Below, piece after piece: positions 54,301 to 60,300 of a DNA stretch of 64,000 nucleotides (positions are counted from its first letter, which is position 1; every line of letters begins with the position of its first letter). The notes under the pieces are model-generated. The model saw only the letters and a list, made by a program, of their open reading frames with translations, was not told where the DNA came from and did not search any database. Origin of the DNA: Psettodes erumei. Taxonomy: Eukaryota; Chordata; Actinopteri; Pleuronectiformes; Psettodidae. A program made the position numbers and the translations under genes. The DNA lies in NCBI GenBank assembly GCA_016785225.1, contig JAFBJZ010000357.1, forward strand, positions 3,154,501-3,218,500, in the 5' to 3' direction.

Positions 54301-57300
54301 TCTCTATCCATCTCATCACATCGCATCCTCACCCAAAGCTAATCTCTACAGTCTCTCCCTGCTGTCTCCCCATCACTCCCAATCTCCCTCAGTTAAGCCT
54401 CGACCTCTTCCTATATACTTCACACTTTCCGTAATCCCTCTCCAATTCTCAATTTTTCCGACTCCTCCACTTCCTAACGTTTCCATCTTCGCCAGACCTT
54501 GATCACTCTTACGCCTATTTTGTTTCCCCACTTCATCTCTTCATCCCAGTCTTCCTCCCTTTTTTCCTCCCTGCTGTCTCCATCTCTGCAGGAGACATAG
54601 CTGCTACAGCCCAAAGGATGAGTCTATTCATTAATTATCACGCTGCAAACTGACTCTGCTGACAGGTTCTTTTCCTTCTTGCGTTTCTTCTTTCTCCCTC
54701 CATCTCACTCAAAAAAACTGGTTCCCCACAGAGAGAAAGACGCAAGGATATAATAACTAATGATCAGAGGTCAGAGTTCATATTTCCATCCATACATCCT
54801 CTAGACAACGCCAGCAGGAGGAAATGAAAACTAAGGTATCAGGAGGTAGAAAACAGCGGATGAGAAGTCAAAGAACAAAGAAATGCACATACACGCAGAA
54901 ACTACATAAATAGTGTGTTCACAGCAGGAGGGTGCACAGCCACGGGAGATCCAGAAAAAGTTGTTTGTATAGCAGAGCACAGATGGGAAGAAAGGCAAAT
55001 ATAAACTGAGGAAGAGGAGAGAAGGGAATGGTGAAAATTTAGAAGAGGACAGATGTAACTTGGAGAAGAAACAACATGGACTAATGTCCTGTCGGCCACT
55101 GAGTGTCAAAAGTTCCACAGAGTGAGACACACCCACACACACACACACACACCTGCATGGAGGTGGTGATTTCCTGCAGGGCCGAATCTGCCTCCTGTTG
55201 TTTGGTCTTCAGCAGGCCACTCTGCTCTGCAGCCCGCCTCTTCAACTCATCCACCAGCGCCTTGGCTTCATTCAGCTTAGACACGCCTGCCTGCAGACAC
55301 AATTCAATTCAATCATCACACGCCACAGATGTAAAGTCTAATATATGTACAGTATATCACTAAAATATACATAGTGTTGTCAGCTCTAAAGGAACATCCC
55401 ACATCCAGACACTCTACTTCCAGTAGAAGTGGCATTATTTATTAATCAACATATTAAAGCAGACTCAAGTGTACAGAAATCAGAGATAATTACTGCTATC
55501 TATCAAAAATCATTTAAGGGTCTATGTATAACATTCAGAAATCCCTTGTTTGATGAAACTGGTGACAGTTCACACTCTGCAGTTTCATTAATTGTTCATA
55601 GTTTCATTATGAACTATATTTGAGACTATAGAATATACTCAACGCTCAAGTGTTGGCAAGTGCCTACTGTACATGTCAGTTTAACCTAATTTACCTAGCA
55701 TGTGGATAATCTCACGCAAAAATGTGAATATTTACCCAGTAGCAGCAGCACTACTTTTTTGTGCATATGTAGCACACAGTACAGCTGCTGTTTTTACCTG
55801 CAGATGCTGTTGTCTTGTTGTGAGCTGGCTTTGCTTGCGGCTGTATAATGCAGTGTAAACATGCAGGAAGGCCATGTACTGGCTGGGCGTCGCACCGTGC
55901 TCTTTGCATGACTCATGGACCATCAGGAACAAACGGCACAGGTCTCCCTGACCTGACCCTGCCGGGAGATCACAGACTGGTCTGACGTTATGAAGTCTTT
56001 ACATTAAACACACACACATAGTCTCATTGTGACCTCAGGGCAGCAACATTTGTAGCAGTTCAAAGCTGCAAAAGTTCTGATTGAGATAATAATAATAATA
56101 ATAATAATAAATAATGAGAGATGGAAAAGCTTGCCATTGTATACCCAACTTTATCATATGCAATGACTCAGGCACACAAATCTGTGTACTTGCTTACTAT
56201 AGAATGAATTCTGTGATAACTGGAAGGCAAAGTGACATTAATTAAATTTCTTAGGTCAACCTAACTCCCGAGGAGCAGTATAATTAATCCTGTAGAAACA
56301 GGAAAGTGACAGGGATGAACCAAAAAAAAATATTCATCATGAACACAATCACATACTCAATCAAATTCTTCTTCAAAGTCAAGTTATGCTTCGTGTGCAT
56401 GTTCCCTTACCTGAGCTTTTCCCTTGCATTGTGTTTTCTCTTGCATTCTCCTCCCCTCCTCCTTCTAGCTTAGCCAGCAGCAGCTCAGGAATCTGACGGG
56501 TTTCCACACAACATATGTAAGATTTCCGTAGGAAGCGCCAATGATTATATTGAAAAAATATTCTTGTGTCTCTACTTTGTAAAATTCATTTAATTAAACA
56601 AATTACAATTTTACAGTGTGCGATGCCACAGGTAATTAAGTTTAATTTGTAAGCCTCATGTGAAGTGTCAATATTGAATTTGGAGTCACTGGCTTACTGT
56701 ACATACATATCTGTACACAATAACTAGCAGCTTTTTATTAGACTGGGTTTCACAAATTAGTTTTTTCACTGTTTCCAGAAAAGAGAATCTCCTTGCTCAA
56801 CACTTATGGCTGTTTGTGTTGATCTCAAATAATGGCATTAAAATATTTTATATCCATTTTTGTCCTATCTTGTCCTTGCACTCATCCTTCTCAAACCTTC
56901 TTCATGCTGCTTTCGGTCCATCCTTCCATCCACTGCACAGAACACTTGCGGTAGAAAGCTGGGTTGCTCTCACAGTTGATGGTGAAGTTGGAGTTGGAGC
57001 AGTCCATGATCAGAACAATGTGAAGGTTCTGCTGGATTCCTAATTGGGTTTGGAAACAGAAACAGTGGAGGAGCTTATCGCAGGAGGGAAACAGACAGCA
57101 GGACAATGTGAAGACACGCACTGGTTGCTGTTTCACGGATATTGTCGACGTTAGCCGGGACCTCCCTGACAGAGCTGGGTGGTAAGGGGGAGCAGGGAGC
57201 TCTTTAGTGGCTTCACTTTGACAATAATAGCACTATTGATTTGATACTCTAGCAGCAACCTCATCCTCAGTGTCACTGCACCATTTCTGCAGCACACACA

Positions 57301-60300
57301 CACACACACACACACCACTGCACAGCGACGAATGGAGTCAGATACAATCATAGAGAATCTGCACTGTAGTTAGAATAATCACTGGATAGATATGACACAA
57401 GTTCTGGAGTTTGACAATGATAAGAGGACTGGAGTAACACAGAGAAATGGATGGGACAGACCAAAACAATGAATAACAGACACAGAAAAAGGTGTTGTCG
57501 ATAAATATTTAGTACTGACTGTAGGAGAAGTAGTTGTAGAGCGGTCCTGTGAATCCATCTTGGGAAGCAGAATCTTTGAGGGGGGAGAGAAGAGGCTCCA
57601 GTTCCTCTGGGGAGTACAGACCTGGAACTTCCCCTGAAACATAAATACACACAACAATATGAACAGTGTTCCTTTACACACGAGCATCTCTCAGAGGGAA
57701 CTAAATACTCAGGACACATTCAAAACACAAAACACACCTGACGACAGCAGGCTGTTGACCATCTCTAAGAAAGATGGATGAACAAACTGATGGTCCTCCA
57801 ACAGCAGAACCACCTGTTGGCCCTCCAGACCTGCCAACTGCATCACCTACACACACACACACACACACACACAGGTTATACATGTGATATACAGACATCA
57901 CACATCACATAAATGTAAAGTATACATTTGATATACAGTGAATATAAACACAACATACCACTTACATACAATTTAATCTGACACAAAACTGGTTAGCTTG
58001 GAACGAATCTTATCAAGTTGATCCCATATTACCGTCTTGAGATCGTTGTTGAAATGCTTGAGAGCGTAACCGCGGGAGATCTTGGGCGTGAACAACGTGT
58101 ATCCGTGCATGTGCGACACCAGGCAGGCGGCTGTGTGCCGGCCGACTCCGCTCCGGCCCGCCAGCAGCAGGGAGCCGCCGGGTCTGCTCAGGACCCGGTC
58201 CACCCTGGACACAAAGTCGAACACTTCCCGGAACAGGAGAAGATCCAGCTCCCTGTTATCGCGGCTGTACAGCACCACTCCCTGCAGGGGAAATGGAAGG
58301 GGCCATGCACAACAAAATGTTGTAATACTTCTTTACACATAATACCTGCATTCAAATTTTTTCATCAGCAATGTATCAAAAGCAAGAGTTCTACTGATGG
58401 ATTTTGTCTTGTATTGCCAACGCGTTCACATATTAGCATTTGAATGTTGTAGCTAATCTGATTGTAAATTTTGTAAGTTAAATCTTAAAATGGAAATTAA
58501 ATGAAAATTTCAAATACAGCATACTTCCTTACACAGGTGCACTTGCATATGTGTACATACTTCATCTTATAAGCATGACTAAATGTAAGACAACAGGTCT
58601 TTAACTGTGTACCTTCTGTATAACTTGTTTTAGGTCAGCAGATTCCAGACGTCCCAGTTGTTTACCATGAGGAGGTAGAGACTGACCCGGGGCCGTCACA
58701 GCCCCTTCAGACGCTCCCCATGTCACATAGAAACCTTCTGCACAAAGGGAAGAACACCAGGGACTGTGAGTAACGCACAGAAGGATGAACTGATACAAGG
58801 CAACTTCATACACAAGTGAGACCAAATGTGTGTCTGAATGTTCGACCTGTGCGACAGACTTGACTTTTTCAAATTGTGTTTGGGTTCACAGTAAGCAGGA
58901 AATGCAACGCCAGAAAACAGAAATGTGTGCAGATGATAGGGATTAAAAAAAAACAAAACACTTGCAAGGTGGTGACTTTAGTGTTATCTGCCAGAACTGT
59001 AAGTTTCTGTTTAGCAGTTTCAAGTGCCTTGTTGCAGATATGTATATTTTCTTCTTGACCATTACACACCTCTAGAGCTGAGCCAGCTTTGTTTACGCGT
59101 GTTTTCTCCATTCCCCAAGCATTTCTAATGCTGCTGTGCAAATCACTGCCCACATTAGTATTACTACTATAGTGTGTACCTTCATATTTAAGAAGGACAG
59201 GTTCTGAATTTATTTATTTGCACTGATTTCTCCTCGGGTCATGAGGGGGTGTCCTGTATGGTGCTAACTCTGAACATCATTCTGGTATAACTCTTGTATT
59301 AGTTTATCTCACACTAGGAACTGCCAGGCCAATTCAACACTGGAGTCTTGTCAGCTTCAACCACAATTTGAAACCAAATTCAAAAGTCATTCCCAGTGGG
59401 TGGCACTATATTCTTAAGTGGTGTATGAGAGATACTGCCGAGCACGTGGGTTTGGTTTGTAATTGAAGTTGTTTAGAGCAATCAAACTAAGTGAAAAATG
59501 AAAACTTGACTATAAATGGAATAGGCCAACAGAACAGCAACTGAGAAGCTGCCATGAACGTGGAGCAGTCAAAGCACGCAGCCAGCACAGAATCAAATAC
59601 TGCTTCTGTTCAGGGATGACTGACAATCACAAAATGTTGACATGACTCGCATCCAGCAGTTAATCTGTAATGGAATCCTGCAGCGCCTCGTCCAGCATTT
59701 TGACTGTAGACTCCGTATGAGCCTGCAGTCTTGTTTTATTGTGTATGCAGAATTTGAATGGCGGTGCGTTTAAGTGAGCGTAGGCCCGTCTCCTACCGGT
59801 CATGTTGTCGAGAGCATCGGAGCCCCATTCGCCGCGTATGATGGAGGAGAGGATGTTATCAAAGGCGTGAAGATCTTTGGAGGAAACGAGTCGGTCTCTG
59901 AACAGCCTCCTGGCCTCGTACGCCACCACCTCCAACACGCTGTCTGTCACATTAGATTGAGCTAAACAGGGATAAAAGACAAACATACGTTTGTGGATTA
60001 ATACTCAAGAGGTTATCATAAAATGCACATGGTAGAATTCACCCACAAGATAAGATCTTTTACAGTTTTTTTAAATTTGTTTTCGGAACCCTTGACGTGA
60101 TATTCATATTCTTTTTCTCAATTTTTTAAAAAACAGACAGACACAAGAACAAGTAGTTATTATTTGACTCAGACATTTGTAGGTGGTCTGCGTTTGGTGG
60201 GATCAGGGAAGACAGAAAAAACCTCCCTGGGTGAAACTCAATTTATGGAATTCCCCCAAGAATCAACAAAGTGCTGCCCACGAAAAAGAGACAGAACCAG

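Larger units (their letters stand above)
55291..57519. other. dync2h1 introns around W10-W12
   Basis: Four introns of about 400-510 bp. They contain an (AAT)n run at 56086-56114 and a CA run at 57296-57314; otherwise unrecognised. Confidence 0.65.
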
